From Lacustribacter sp964460315 (lineage in GTDB: Bacteria; Pseudomonadota; Gammaproteobacteria; Burkholderiales; Burkholderiaceae_A): a DNA stretch of 64,000 nt. How positions within the stretch are numbered: the first letter of the stretch is position 1; every line of letters begins with the position of its first letter. Of the stretch, positions 28,565-37,200 are shown piece by piece. A program made the translations under genes and the position numbers. The DNA is taken from contig CAYWPQ010000002.1 in the NCBI GenBank assembly GCA_964460315.1, positions 1 to 64,000 of the forward strand. The letters are read 5' to 3'. The notes beneath the pieces are model-generated. The model searched no databases. It was not told the DNA's origin and saw nothing but the letters and a program-made list of their open reading frames with translations.

Positions 28565-29217
28565 TGACACAACCCTCGAGACGACACCTGATGACCGCAA
28601 TACCCGACACGCCCGAGACCACGGAGAGCACTGGCCGAAAGCGCCCCAAGCCGGGTGAACGTCGTCTGCAGATTCTTCAGACCATCGCGGCCATGTTGCA
28701 AGAGGGTCCATCCGAAAAAGTAACGACCGCGGCCCTTGCTGCTCGTATTGGTGTTTCTGAGGCGGCGCTGTATCGACATTTTGCAAGCAAGGCGCAGATG
28801 TTTGAGGGCCTTTTGGATTTCATTGAAGAAACGATCTTTTCGCTGATTAATCAGATTGAAGCGCGCGAGACCACTGGCGTAGTCAAGGCACGAGACATCG
28901 TGATCATGCTTTTGCAGTTTGCTGAAAAGAACCCTGGCATGACCCGAGTCTTGGTGGGCGATGCGATTGTGAATGAAGATGCTCGGCTTCAGGCTCGCGT
29001 GAACCAATTGATTGAGCGGGTTGAAGCCTCCTTGCGTCAGTGCATTCGACTGCAAACGGCTGAGTCGTCCGCTTCCGCCGCCAGACCGGAGGCCGGCCTG
29101 ATGGCCAATATTGCCGTCTCTTTTGTGCAAGGCCGTTGGCTTCAATTCGCCAAGAGCGGCTTTCGCAAGCGACCTTCGGATCTTTCGGATCAGGCGGTCT
29201 CGATGCTTTTTTCCTAG
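28564..29217 (+). CDS. slmA: Nucleoid occlusion factor SlmA, TetR family
   Basis: A TetR-type DNA-binding protein of 217 residues. The helix-turn-helix is near residues 49-70 (KVTTAALAARIGVSEAALYRHFASKAQMFEGLL). SlmA blocks FtsZ assembly over the nucleoid by binding dispersed SBS sites. The start ATG 28564 overlaps the HAD stop; ATG 28591 (MTAIPDTPET) is an alternative. The order argB-HAD-slmA is typical of betaproteobacteria. It converges with moeB, with overlapping stops. Confidence 0.9.
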   Translation: MTQPSRRHLMTAIPDTPETTESTGRKRPKPGERRLQILQTIAAMLQEGPSEKVTTAALAARIGVSEAALYRHFASKAQMFEGLLDFIEETIFSLINQIEARETTGVVKARDIVIMLLQFAEKNPGMTRVLVGDAIVNEDARLQARVNQLIERVEASLRQCIRLQTAESSASAARPEAGLMANIAVSFVQGRWLQFAKSGFRKRPSDLSDQAVSMLFS

Positions 29218-29990
29218 CTCGGACGGGTTGAGCAGACGCTGCAGGCTGGGTTGCGGCGAAGAGCCACCTGTTGCCAGCGGCCTGTTCGCGCATCCACCAT
29301 GGTCAGCATCTGGGCTGGGCGGTGGACGGGTTTCTGTGACTCTTCTCGATTCCCGATCAGAACTTTCATCGCCTCGGCCGCCTGAAGGCAGCCCATTGCA
29401 CCCACCAACGGGGCAAGCACGCCATAGGCGCCGCAGGCATGCTCGTCGGGCGTGTGGTCGGGGTCAAAGACACAGGCGTAACAGGCATGTTCAGGGCGAC
29501 TGGGAATGATGCAAAGAAGCTGCCCTGTCCATTCAATCGCTGCTGCGGAGACCAGAGGCTTCTGATGACGAATGCAGCAGGCGTTGATTAATTGACGCAT
29601 GGCCCAGCGGTCGGTGCAGTCCAGCACAAGGTCAACATGAGGAATCCGTTGGTCAAGAAATTCTTCGTCGGCGCTGATTGGGTGCGTCACGATCTCAATC
29701 GACGGATTGAGTCGCTGCAGCGCTGAGGCACCGGCCACAACCTTGTGTTGGCCAATGTCTTGGGGTGAAAAAAGAGTTTGCCTTGCCAGGTTGGTCGCCT
29801 CGACTCGATCGCCATCCACCCATTCGATTCGACCCAATCCGCTGGTGGCGAGATAAGTGGCTGCTGGGCATCCAAGCCCACCCGCCCCAACAATTAAGAC
29901 AGCGGATGACCGAATTCGCTCGACACCTTCCTCATCAAAGCCATCAAGAAGTGCATGGCGGCTATGGCGAAGAAGTTCGCTGTCGGTCAT
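29214..29990 (-). CDS. moeB: MoeB/ThiF-family adenylyltransferase (HesA/MoeB/ThiF)
   Basis: A 258-residue E1-like enzyme. The ATP loop is VGAGGLGCP, followed by DGDRVEATNLARQTLF, the catalytic region DCTDRWAMRQLINACC, and a zinc pair CYAC / CSVC. MoeB adenylates the C-terminus of MoaD; ThiF does the same for ThiS, and the sequence alone does not fully separate them. ATG overlaps the stop of the C-terminal protease gene (ATGA). Confidence 0.88.
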   Translation of the reverse strand: MTDSELLRHSRHALLDGFDEEGVERIRSSAVLIVGAGGLGCPAATYLATSGLGRIEWVDGDRVEATNLARQTLFSPQDIGQHKVVAGASALQRLNPSIEIVTHPISADEEFLDQRIPHVDLVLDCTDRWAMRQLINACCIRHQKPLVSAAAIEWTGQLLCIIPSRPEHACYACVFDPDHTPDEHACGAYGVLAPLVGAMGCLQAAEAMKVLIGNREESQKPVHRPAQMLTMVDARTGRWQQVALRRNPACSVCSTRPS

Positions 29991-31408
29991 GGTGCGGGAC
30001 GTGCAGAGGTCGCGACCGGCTTTCCCTTCAGGTGATTGATGGCTTGCTGCAGCTGGTAGTCATCTGCGCTGCCAAATTCGATGGGTTTGATGTCTTTTGC
30101 TTCCGCTGCCTCTGCAGGCTTTGCCGCTGGCTTCACTGCTTTTTTGTTGTCAGCTTTGGCCGGTTTTTTGGGTTCGTTTTCGCCAACAAGGTGTCGGTCC
30201 AGGTCGGCTTCACGGACTCGCAGCCGATCGACCACGGCGCCTTCAGCGGTCTCTTCGACCCAGAGATCGGGCGTGATGCCTTTGGCCTGAATGGTCTGCC
30301 CTTTCGGCGTGTAGTACTTCGCTGTGGTGAGCTTGATGGCCGTGTTGGCGGTCAGGGGCAAAATGGTTTGAACCGATCCCTTGCCAAAGGTTTGGGTACC
30401 TAGAATTTTTGCGCGCCCATGATCTTGCAAGGCCCCAGCCACAATTTCAGAGGCAGATGCGGAGCCACCGTTCACCAAAACAACCATGGGAATGGTCTTC
30501 GCAAGCGGCGACAGGCTGGCCAGAGGATCTTCTTTGGCGCCGCGATGGTAGTCAGCGGGTGTGGCGAAGTACTTGCGTTTGGCGTCGTCTTGGCGGCCAT
30601 CGGTCCAGACGACCAACGATTTTTCTGGAAGGAATGCTGCAGACACACCAATGGCCCCATTGAGTAACCCGCCTGGATCATTTCGAAGATCAAGGACGAG
30701 ATACTTCAAGCCGCCTTGCTCTGCAGCGAGCTGATTGAAATGCTTCGCCAGGTTCTCCACGGTGTGTTCCTGGAACTGGGTGATGCGGATGTAACCCACA
30801 CCAGGCTCGATCATTTTTGATCGAACGCTACGAATCTGAATGATGTCGCGAACGATGGTGAAGACCAGCGGCTTGGTCTGGCCTTTTCGGCTAATGGTGA
30901 GCGTGACTGAAGTCTGCGGCTTGCCGCGCATCAGCTTAACGGCGTCATTCAGGGGAAGCCCCTTGGTCGCTTTGTCGTCAATCTTGATGATGAGATCCCC
31001 AGCTTTGATTCCAGCGCGTTCAGCTGGCGTGCCGTCGATGGGGGAGACCACACGCACGAAGCCATCTTCGGTGCCCACCTCAAGGCCAAGACCACCGAAT
31101 TCGCCCTGGGTTCCAACCTGCAGCTCTTTGAAGGCGTCTGCATCGAGGTAAGCCGAATGGGGGTCAAGCCCGGTCAACATGCCGCTGATGGCTTCCGTGA
31201 TGAGCTTTTTGTCTTCAACGGGCTCGACGTAGTTGGACTTGATCGCCCCGTAAACGTCAGCGAACTGGCGCAGCTCTTCGACCGGCAGCGAGAGCTTGGC
31301 CTCGCGCTGGGCGACGGCATGAAAGCCGAGGCTGACCAGAATTCCGCTGACCAGTCCCACGGCGACCCAACTGACGACTTGAAGTTTTTTCGGCATAACG
31401 TCTTTCAT
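29987..31408 (-). CDS. S41 family C-terminal processing peptidase
   Basis: A 473-residue periplasmic protease anchored by an N-terminal helix (LQVVSWVAVGLVSGILVSLGFHAVA). Order: N-terminal helical domain (DVYGAIKSNYVEPV), PDZ domain (GGLGLEVGTEDGFVRVVSPIDGTPAERAG), and the S41 core with nucleophile Ser in GGSASASEIVAGALQD and Lys in FGKGSVQT. The C-terminus has a Lys/Ala-rich linker (near 30100-30180) and a short SADDYQLQQAINHLKG end. Start at 31408 or 31396. Tail-specific proteases trim peptidoglycan hydrolases and membrane proteins. Confidence 0.93.
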   Translation of the reverse strand: MKDVMPKKLQVVSWVAVGLVSGILVSLGFHAVAQREAKLSLPVEELRQFADVYGAIKSNYVEPVEDKKLITEAISGMLTGLDPHSAYLDADAFKELQVGTQGEFGGLGLEVGTEDGFVRVVSPIDGTPAERAGIKAGDLIIKIDDKATKGLPLNDAVKLMRGKPQTSVTLTISRKGQTKPLVFTIVRDIIQIRSVRSKMIEPGVGYIRITQFQEHTVENLAKHFNQLAAEQGGLKYLVLDLRNDPGGLLNGAIGVSAAFLPEKSLVVWTDGRQDDAKRKYFATPADYHRGAKEDPLASLSPLAKTIPMVVLVNGGSASASEIVAGALQDHGRAKILGTQTFGKGSVQTILPLTANTAIKLTTAKYYTPKGQTIQAKGITPDLWVEETAEGAVVDRLRVREADLDRHLVGENEPKKPAKADNKKAVKPAAKPAEAAEAKDIKPIEFGSADDYQLQQAINHLKGKPVATSARPAP

Positions 31409-31439
31409 AAAGACTTTGTCTTGCTCATTCACCGAAAGT

Positions 31440-32201
31440 TTAGGCGCTTTTCGCCTTGCCTTGGTTAGCAACGGCTGCCATCGCTGCCTCAATGACCGCA
31501 GGATCGGCAAGGTATTGGCGGTCAATAAAGCCAAGGTTTTCATCGAGCCTGATTTCCAGGGGCTGGGCCGTGGGGATATTCAGGGCAATGATGTCGGATT
31601 CGGACATTTTTTCGAGGTACTTGATCAAGGCCCGGATCGAGTTCCCGTGGGCGGCAATGATGATCCGCTCCCCTGCGCGAACCTTGGGTGCGATCGCGGT
31701 TTCCCAGAGCGGCGTGACGCGCTCAATGGTGTCTTTGAGGCATTCGGTGGCGGGGAGCAGCGCCGGGTCAATGCCCTGGTAGCGCGCATCACGACCTGGC
31801 CAGTGCTCGTGGTCTGGGGTGAGTGCTTCGGGGCGAATGTCGTAGGCCCTGCGCCATTTGAGCACCTGTTCTTCCCCGTACTTGGCGGCTGTCTCGGATT
31901 TGTTTAATCCCGTCAGCGCCCCGTAGTGACGTTCATTCAAACGCCACTCTTTTTCCACGGGAATCCACATCTGATCCAGGCTATCGAGCGTGATGCAGAG
32001 CGTGCGGATGGCCCGCTTGAGCACGGAGGTGTAGGCCCGATCGAACCGAAAACCCTTCGATTGAAGAAGCTCACCGGCGGTTTTGGCTTCGTCTCGGCCC
32101 TTGGCCGTGAGGTCCACATCCACCCAGCCGGTGAAGCGGTTTTCAAGGTTCCACTGGCTCTCGCCGTGGCGTAATAAAACGATGGAGAAAGTTTTGCTCA
32201 T
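31440..32201 (-). CDS. gpmA: 2,3-bisphosphoglycerate-dependent phosphoglycerate mutase
   Basis: A 253-residue glycolytic enzyme interconverting 3- and 2-phosphoglycerate. The phosphohistidine motif is LLRHGESQWN, the second catalytic His is in AAHGNSIRAL, and ERHYGALTGLNK is diagnostic of dPGM. Two in-frame ATGs are possible (32210 and 32201); 32201 gives a length close to E. coli GpmA. It lies 31 nt upstream of the tail-specific protease gene and divergent from the rhodanese gene. Confidence 0.96.
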   Translation of the reverse strand: MSKTFSIVLLRHGESQWNLENRFTGWVDVDLTAKGRDEAKTAGELLQSKGFRFDRAYTSVLKRAIRTLCITLDSLDQMWIPVEKEWRLNERHYGALTGLNKSETAAKYGEEQVLKWRRAYDIRPEALTPDHEHWPGRDARYQGIDPALLPATECLKDTIERVTPLWETAIAPKVRAGERIIIAAHGNSIRALIKYLEKMSESDIIALNIPTAQPLEIRLDENLGFIDRQYLADPAVIEAAMAAVANQGKAKSA

Positions 32202-32212
32202 GCTTGCCATTC

Positions 32213-32218
32213 TATAAT
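32213..32218 (+). promoter_or_regulatory. Perfect -10 TATAAT upstream of the rhodanese-grx-secB-gpsA group
   Basis: TATAAT lies 43 nt before GTG 32261, immediately upstream of the gpmA start on the other strand. No strong -35 pairs with it at 16-18 nt. It is the best promoter candidate for the operon. Confidence 0.35.
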
Positions 32219-32260
32219 TTGCGGTGTCTTGTCTTTGAACCCTATTTTCCAGAGGATCCC

Positions 32261-32689
32261 GTGGATTTCTTCTTCGACAACATTATCTTGCTAGTGGCTG
32301 CATTTTTAAGCGGCGGCCTTCTTCTTTGGCCGGTGGTGAGCCGTGGCTCGGGCGCTCTGAATATCAATACGCTTGGCGCCACCCAGCTTCTGAACAGCCA
32401 AGATGCGCTTTTGGTCGACCTTCGCGAATCCAAGGAGCTTGCCCGAGGCGCCGCGCCACAGGCCTTTCACGTCCCCATGAGCAGCCTTGCTGCCCAGCTC
32501 GATGAGGTAAAAAAACGGGCCACCAAGGGCAAAGATCAGGTTCCTGTGGTGCTCATGTGCCAGAGCGGCTGGCGAGGCATGAAGGCCGGACGGATGCTCA
32601 AAAAGGCGGGTATTGCGCAGGTGTTCAACCTCGAGGGTGGCTTCGATGCCTGGCAACAGGCTGGCCTGCCCGTATCCAAACGCAGCTAA
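32261..32689 (+). CDS. Rhodanese-like domain protein, membrane-anchored
   Basis: A 142-residue protein starting at GTG 32261, with AGAGGA upstream. An N-terminal membrane helix (DNIILLVAAFLSGGLLLWPVV) is followed by a single rhodanese domain with active-site Cys in VVLMCQSGWRGMKAG. Such proteins carry a persulfide; the target is unknown. It heads the grx-secB-gpsA cluster, the usual arrangement in betaproteobacteria (YibN-like). Confidence 0.88.
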   Translation: MDFFFDNIILLVAAFLSGGLLLWPVVSRGSGALNINTLGATQLLNSQDALLVDLRESKELARGAAPQAFHVPMSSLAAQLDEVKKRATKGKDQVPVVLMCQSGWRGMKAGRMLKKAGIAQVFNLEGGFDAWQQAGLPVSKRS

Positions 32690-32702
32690 ACCGGAGAGCA
32701 CC

Positions 32703-32960
32703 ATGCCCAAAGTTGTGATGTACAGCACGGCCGTCTGCCCTTATTGCCAGCGAGCTGAGATGCTTTTAAAGCAACGCGGCGTCACTGAAATTGAAAAGAT
32801 TCGGATTGACCTTGACCCGGCGCAGCGCGACGAGATGATGGCCAAAACCGGCCGTCGAACGGTACCGCAGATCTTCATCGGGGATCGTCATGTTGGCGGA
32901 TTCGACGATCTTGCTGCGCTTGACCGGGATGGCGGCCTCGCCCCTTTGCTGGCGAGCTAA
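32703..32960 (+). CDS. grxC: Glutaredoxin 3
   Basis: An 85-residue glutaredoxin reducing disulfides with glutathione. The dithiol motif is CPYC (residues 12-15), the cis-Pro loop is RRTVPQIFIGDRHVGGFDDLAAL. It lies between the rhodanese gene and secB, a conserved order in betaproteobacteria. Confidence 0.93.
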   Translation: MPKVVMYSTAVCPYCQRAEMLLKQRGVTEIEKIRIDLDPAQRDEMMAKTGRRTVPQIFIGDRHVGGFDDLAALDRDGGLAPLLAS

Positions 32961-32986
32961 TGTTTTATTGACCCTAAAGAAGAAAG

Positions 32987-33532
32987 ATGGCCATGGCTGA
33001 AAAAGCTCAAAAGAAAAATTCTGCGTCGGCAGCACCCAAAGAAGCTGCAGCGCCGAAGCAAGAGGTCACGCCTCAGTTCAATCTGCAGCGCGTCTATCTA
33101 AAAGATCTCTCGGTCGAAATTCCTGACGCACCCGCGGTTTTCCTTGACCAGTCCGAGCCCAAGCTTGAGTTCCAGATCGACACCGCTGAGCAAGAACTCC
33201 AGGCGGGCCTCTACCAGATCGCGGTCCGCTGCACAGTCACCTGTCGTCTTGGTGATCGGGTGGGTTTCTTGGTGGAAGCGACCCAGGCTGGTATTTTTGA
33301 AATTCTTGGTGTGCCCGACGATCAGCTGGAACTGCTCAAGGGAATTTCGTGCCCCGCCATCATCTACCCTTACTTGCGAGCCAACATTGCTGACGTGATT
33401 CAGCGTGCAAGCTTCCCGCCAGTGCATCTTGCTGAACTGAACTGGGAGGCGTTCTATCAGCAGCGCTTAAGCCAGGCCGTCGCAGCGAAAGAAACCTCGG
33501 ACAGCGGCCTGATTCTGCCGAAGAAAAAGTAA
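32987..33532 (+). CDS. secB: Protein-export chaperone SecB
   Basis: A 181-residue cytoplasmic chaperone keeping preproteins unfolded for SecA. The N-terminal 30 residues are a low-complexity Lys/Ala-rich extension; the SecB core starts at PQFNLQRVYLKDLSVEIPDAP and contains CPAIIYPYLRANIADVIQRASFPPVHLAELNWEAFY. ATG 32987 or 32993. It ends 1 nt before the gpsA start (TAATG overlap). Confidence 0.95.
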   Translation: MAMAEKAQKKNSASAAPKEAAAPKQEVTPQFNLQRVYLKDLSVEIPDAPAVFLDQSEPKLEFQIDTAEQELQAGLYQIAVRCTVTCRLGDRVGFLVEATQAGIFEILGVPDDQLELLKGISCPAIIYPYLRANIADVIQRASFPPVHLAELNWEAFYQQRLSQAVAAKETSDSGLILPKKK

Positions 33533-34653
33533 TGACCCAATCGGCCGTGTTGCCCCGTGTCCTTGTGATCGGAGCAGGTGCCTGGGGCACGGCTGTAGCC
33601 ATTCATTTCGCGCGTCGCTCGGTTCATGGGCAGGTCACGCTGGTTGGGCGTGACGCCACTCAGATGACCTTGATGCTTGAGCGACGGGAAAACGAAACCT
33701 ATCTGAAGGGCTTTGCGTTCCCTCCTCAGCTCGGCGTCGAGACGGACATTTCGGCTGCCTTAAGAAACTGGCGTGCCCAGTTGCAGCCGCTTCGTTTGTC
33801 GGGCCAATCATCAACAACCTCAGCATCACCTTCAGATCACGCGTCAGGGCTTTTGATTTTGGCGACACCTCTGTCGGGGCTAACTCAAGCGTTAAGCCTT
33901 GTTCGCGATACGCTTGGGCAGGCTCGCGAAGGCGAGGGCTTTGTCTGGCTGGCGAAGGGACTTGCCCTTGACTCACATGATTCAAAGACGCTGAGATGGC
34001 CTCATGAAATGGCGAAAGACGCCTGCCCGGGATGGCCGTGTGGCGCGCTTTCGGGGCCGAGCTTTGCGCAAGAGGTTGCGGCCGGGCTGCCGGTTGCGTT
34101 GACTCTGGCCAGTGAAAATCTTGCATGGGCCCGCATCACTGCGCAGCAATGTCACGGGGGAGGCATGCGTGTCTACGCAACCTCAGACCTGATCGGCGTT
34201 GAGCTTGGCGGCGCCATGAAGAATGTTCTTGCAATCGCTGCGGGCGTTTGTGATGGCTTGAATCTTGGCGCCAATGCCCGAGCCGCCTTGCTTACCCGCG
34301 GCCTATCCGAAATGGCACGTCTTGGCCGTGCCATCGGTGCGCAAACGGCAACCTTCATGGGGCTTGCCACGCTTGGTGATTTAATTCTTACCGCCACGGG
34401 TGACCTCTCTCGCAATCGGCGTGTGGGGCTGGGTCTTGCCAAGGGCCAGCCGCTGGCTCAGGTGGTTCAAGGCCTTGGCCATGTTGCCGAGGGTGTGGCC
34501 ACGGCACCGGCGCTGCTTGCCCTGGCTCAGCGACACGGTGTGGATGTGCCCATTACGGAATCCGTGAGCCAGTTGATTGCGGGTCGATGGTCGGCCTCTC
34601 AGGCGATTGAACAGTTAATGTCTCGCGAACCAAGGGATGAACATGTCGGTTAA
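33532..34653 (+). CDS. gpsA: Glycerol-3-phosphate dehydrogenase [NAD(P)+]
   Basis: A 373-residue enzyme making sn-glycerol-3-phosphate for phospholipids. The nucleotide loop is VIGAGAWGTAVAIH, then GPSFAQEVAAGLPVALTLAS and KNVLAIAAGVCDGLNLGANARAALLTRGLSEM are diagnostic. It is longer than usual because of a Ser/Thr-rich insertion between about residues 82 and 104 (GQSSTTSASPSDHAS). Its last 17 nt overlap the LOG gene. Confidence 0.94.
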   Translation: MTQSAVLPRVLVIGAGAWGTAVAIHFARRSVHGQVTLVGRDATQMTLMLERRENETYLKGFAFPPQLGVETDISAALRNWRAQLQPLRLSGQSSTTSASPSDHASGLLILATPLSGLTQALSLVRDTLGQAREGEGFVWLAKGLALDSHDSKTLRWPHEMAKDACPGWPCGALSGPSFAQEVAAGLPVALTLASENLAWARITAQQCHGGGMRVYATSDLIGVELGGAMKNVLAIAAGVCDGLNLGANARAALLTRGLSEMARLGRAIGAQTATFMGLATLGDLILTATGDLSRNRRVGLGLAKGQPLAQVVQGLGHVAEGVATAPALLALAQRHGVDVPITESVSQLIAGRWSASQAIEQLMSREPRDEHVG

Positions 34654-35194
34654 AACGGTGACGGTATTTTGTGGCTCTCGCGAGGGCAATGACTCCAAGT
34701 GGTCGGCCATTGCCGAGTCTTGTGGCCGAGAGCTTGCCCAACGAAACCTTGCCCTGGTCTATGGCGGCGGGAGAAACGGTCTGATGGGCGCGGTGGCCAG
34801 GGGTGCGATTGCCCAAGGCGGCCAGACCACGGGGGTTATTCCAGAAAGCCTCTTGTCCATCGAACCCGCGATGGATGGACTCACCGAGCTCTTGGTGGTG
34901 GATTCCATGCATACACGCAAATCGATCATGTCCGAGCGCGCTGATGCCTTTCTTGTGCTGCCCGGCGGCATTGGCACCTTTGAAGAGTTTTTCGAGACCT
35001 GGACATGGCATCAGATTGGGCTGCATACCAAGCCCGTGGTGCTATTGAACGCCTTCGACTACTACACACCGCTATTGGGTTTCCTTGAGCATGCGGTCGG
35101 CCTTGGTTTTTTAAAGCCCGGGCATCATCGTCATGTGCGTGTCGCCACCAAGGTGGACGAGGCCTTTGACCTAATGACTTCCGCAAAAGCCTAG
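34637..35194 (+). CDS. LOG family protein (nucleoside 5'-monophosphate phosphoribohydrolase-like)
   Basis: A 185-residue Rossmann-fold protein of the TIGR00730/LOG family. Signature motifs are YGGGRNGLMGAVA and PGGIGTFEEFFETWTW. Members cleave ribose-5'-phosphate from nucleotides or cytokinin ribotides. ATG 34637 is in the 3' end of gpsA. Its 3' end overlaps trmL tail-to-tail by 24 nt. Confidence 0.9.
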   Translation: MNMSVKTVTVFCGSREGNDSKWSAIAESCGRELAQRNLALVYGGGRNGLMGAVARGAIAQGGQTTGVIPESLLSIEPAMDGLTELLVVDSMHTRKSIMSERADAFLVLPGGIGTFEEFFETWTWHQIGLHTKPVVLLNAFDYYTPLLGFLEHAVGLGFLKPGHHRHVRVATKVDEAFDLMTSAKA

Positions 35195-35656
35195 CTGCCG
35201 CCAGGCCTCATAGGCAGTCACCGCCACAGCATTGGACAAATTCATGCTGCGATTGCCAGGCCGCATGGCAAGCCGGAGCCGTTGCGAGTCATCGAACCAG
35301 GCAAGCTTCTCACCGAGCCCTTTGGTTTCTGAGCCGAAAATGAGCCAGTCCCCTTTCTGGAAACTCACCTGATCGGGCCGGCGAGTTCCTTTGGTGGTGA
35401 GGGCGAAGGCTCGACTGGGCTCGGGAGCGGATTGGGTCAGGAAATCATCCCAGCTGGTGTAGGTCTCAAACATGGTGAGCTCGTGATAATCGAGCCCCGC
35501 ACGTTTCATCTTGCTGTGATCAATCGGAAAGCCAAGCGGACCCACAAGATGAAGCCTTGCACCGGTGTTGGCGCAGAGTCGAATCACATTACCGGTGTTC
35601 GGCGGAATCTCGGGTTCGACGAGGACGATGTGAAATTCGGGGATGTTTTCTTGCAT
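35171..35656 (-). CDS. trmL: tRNA (cytidine/uridine-2'-O-)-methyltransferase TrmL
   Basis: A 161-residue SPOUT methyltransferase for the 2'-O-ribose of the wobble base in tRNA-Leu. EPEIPPNTGNVIRLCANTG, FGSETKGLG and RSMNLSNAVAVTAYEAWRQ form the trefoil-knot SAM site. The start ATG 35656 is inside the 3' end of the upstream comF frame, giving a 68-nt overlap. Confidence 0.94.
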   Translation of the reverse strand: MQENIPEFHIVLVEPEIPPNTGNVIRLCANTGARLHLVGPLGFPIDHSKMKRAGLDYHELTMFETYTSWDDFLTQSAPEPSRAFALTTKGTRRPDQVSFQKGDWLIFGSETKGLGEKLAWFDDSQRLRLAMRPGNRSMNLSNAVAVTAYEAWRQLGFCGSH

Positions 35657-36362
35657 GGGACTTGGTGGCTATTGGGTTTCGGTCAACTCGGGCGACCACT
35701 GCGGCAGCGACCACCAGGCCCCCTGCGGCCTGGATGGCGGCTGCGGCTTCACGGAGTGTCGCGCCGGTGGTCATGATGTCATCGATCAGCAGCACGCGCT
35801 TTCCTTGAACTGAGCGGCCGGCAAGGAAGCTCGCTTGAAGGTTATGGGCCCGCCCTTCTCGGCCAAGTTTGGCCTGCCTTTGGGTCCCTCTGGTTTTCGT
35901 CAACCCTTGGCGGGCGATTTTCAAGTTCCAAGCGTCGGCCAGCGACTGAGCAATCATGACCGACTGGTTAAAGCCTCGATGAGCAAGCCGTGCTGGCGTA
36001 ATCGGGATGGGCACAAGGATGGGGTCTTCACCCATCCAAGGTTTTGGAAGACCCCCAAGCAGGCTGCCCAGGACTCGAGCACGAGACCAATGACCGCGGA
36101 ATTTCGCCGAAAAAATAGCGTCGGTTAGGGGGCCGTCATAAGGGGCTCGCCAAAGGACTGGGACGCGATGGCCGGAAACCATCAAGGTGCTTACTCCCCA
36201 GCGGGTCTGTCGGAGCTCTTGGGAACAGGACGGACAAATTGGTGACCCCCATGATGTCCTTGGGCAGACCGAGCACGAACCAAGCATTAAATGTCTTGCG
36301 ATAAAAGTAAGTGCAAGCTTTAGTTTTTCTAAAGGGGTTGGATCAGGGGTCTTAGAGGGCAC
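35589..36362 (-). CDS. ComF family phosphoribosyltransferase-like protein
   Basis: A 257-residue protein with a putative N-terminal zinc module (CSVCPRTSWGSPICPSC), VPIPITPARLAHRGFNQS and the PRPP-binding motif VLLIDDIMTTGATLREAA. ComF homologues support DNA uptake in some bacteria and are otherwise uncharacterised. GTG 36362 is assigned, but ATG 36287, just before the zinc motif, is as likely. The last 23 residues run over the trmL start. Confidence 0.87.
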   Translation of the reverse strand: MPSKTPDPTPLEKLKLALTFIARHLMLGSCSVCPRTSWGSPICPSCSQELRQTRWGVSTLMVSGHRVPVLWRAPYDGPLTDAIFSAKFRGHWSRARVLGSLLGGLPKPWMGEDPILVPIPITPARLAHRGFNQSVMIAQSLADAWNLKIARQGLTKTRGTQRQAKLGREGRAHNLQASFLAGRSVQGKRVLLIDDIMTTGATLREAAAAIQAAGGLVVAAAVVARVDRNPIATKSHARKHPRISHRPRRTRDSAEHR

Positions 36363-36382
36363 CGATTCAATATACTCGGCAG

Positions 36383-37159
36383 GTGCAAAAAGATCCCCTC
36401 ATCCGATCGATTGATCCGCGAGCGATGCGTCGGCAGCTTGCGCGCAGGGGGCCGAAATCCATTCAGGACCACCCTCTTTGGACGGAGGCCAACGCTCGCC
36501 TGGATGAGCGTCTCACCTATATTCGGACGGACCATATTCGGCCGCAGGACCGCCTGCATCACGACCTTGCCAATTTTGGCGAGGCCATGAACCAGCCGGC
36601 CCAGTCGCTCGAGATGATCCGATCACTGGGGCTTTTGGCTTACCTTTCCGACCTTCGATCAACCCTTGCTTTCTGGGTTCGATCGTTAAAGCCAGGAGGT
36701 CTTTTGATGTTCGTGACCCTGGGGCCAGACAGCTTTCGGTCATTCGCCAAAGCCTTGGGCGACGTTGACCAGGTGCGACATGTACCTGGCTATCCAGACA
36801 TGCATGACATCGGAGACGCGCTCATTGGGCTGAATTGTGAGAACCCCGTGATGGATGCGGAATGGCTGAATCTCAGCTATCCAAGCCCGGAATCGGCACT
36901 TGCCGATCTGCGCCTGCTCGGAGGAAACCCCCTGCTTTCAAGGCCTGTTGGCCTCTCGAGCAGAGGCTGGCAAGCTCGCTGTTTGGAGGCCATGGAGAGC
37001 CTTCGGCTGGGCGACCGCATCGTGCTTCAAGTTGAACTGGTATTCGGCCACGCCTGGGCCGCTGCCCCGAAATCCGCCGCGAATACGATCGATCAGCAAC
37101 AGGTCCAGACCATTCGTTGGGTGGGGAAAGCCCCCAAAAATTTGGCAAGCGACATATAA
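36383..37159 (+). CDS. BioC-like methyltransferase homologue lacking the SAM motif
   Basis: A 258-residue protein whose second half aligns by eye with BioC-type malonyl-ACP methyltransferases: FWVRSLKPGGLLMFVTLGPDSF is the motif after the Rossmann core, then the PDMHDIGDAL and GG-LL segments. The N-terminal RAMRRQLARRGP and ARLDERLTYIR also fit. The stretch that should hold motif I (DxGxGxG), after YIR, is replaced by about 45 residues without a glycine loop, so a standard SAM pocket cannot form. GTG 36383 has no clear ribosome site; TATACT at 36371-36376 would give a nearly leaderless message. Enzymatic activity is doubtful. Confidence 0.75.
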   Translation: MQKDPLIRSIDPRAMRRQLARRGPKSIQDHPLWTEANARLDERLTYIRTDHIRPQDRLHHDLANFGEAMNQPAQSLEMIRSLGLLAYLSDLRSTLAFWVRSLKPGGLLMFVTLGPDSFRSFAKALGDVDQVRHVPGYPDMHDIGDALIGLNCENPVMDAEWLNLSYPSPESALADLRLLGGNPLLSRPVGLSSRGWQARCLEAMESLRLGDRIVLQVELVFGHAWAAAPKSAANTIDQQQVQTIRWVGKAPKNLASDI

Positions 37160-37160
37160 T
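37155..37160 (+). promoter_or_regulatory. Perfect -10 TATAAT upstream of the DUF2244/cox genes
   Basis: TATAAT overlaps the stop of the BioC-like gene and stands 40 nt before ATG 37201. No good -35 is seen 16-18 nt upstream. It is a candidate start of the cox transcript. Confidence 0.35.
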
Positions 37161-37200
37161 CCGTCAACTCGGTCATCAGGCTTAAGTCGTTGGGGGGAGC

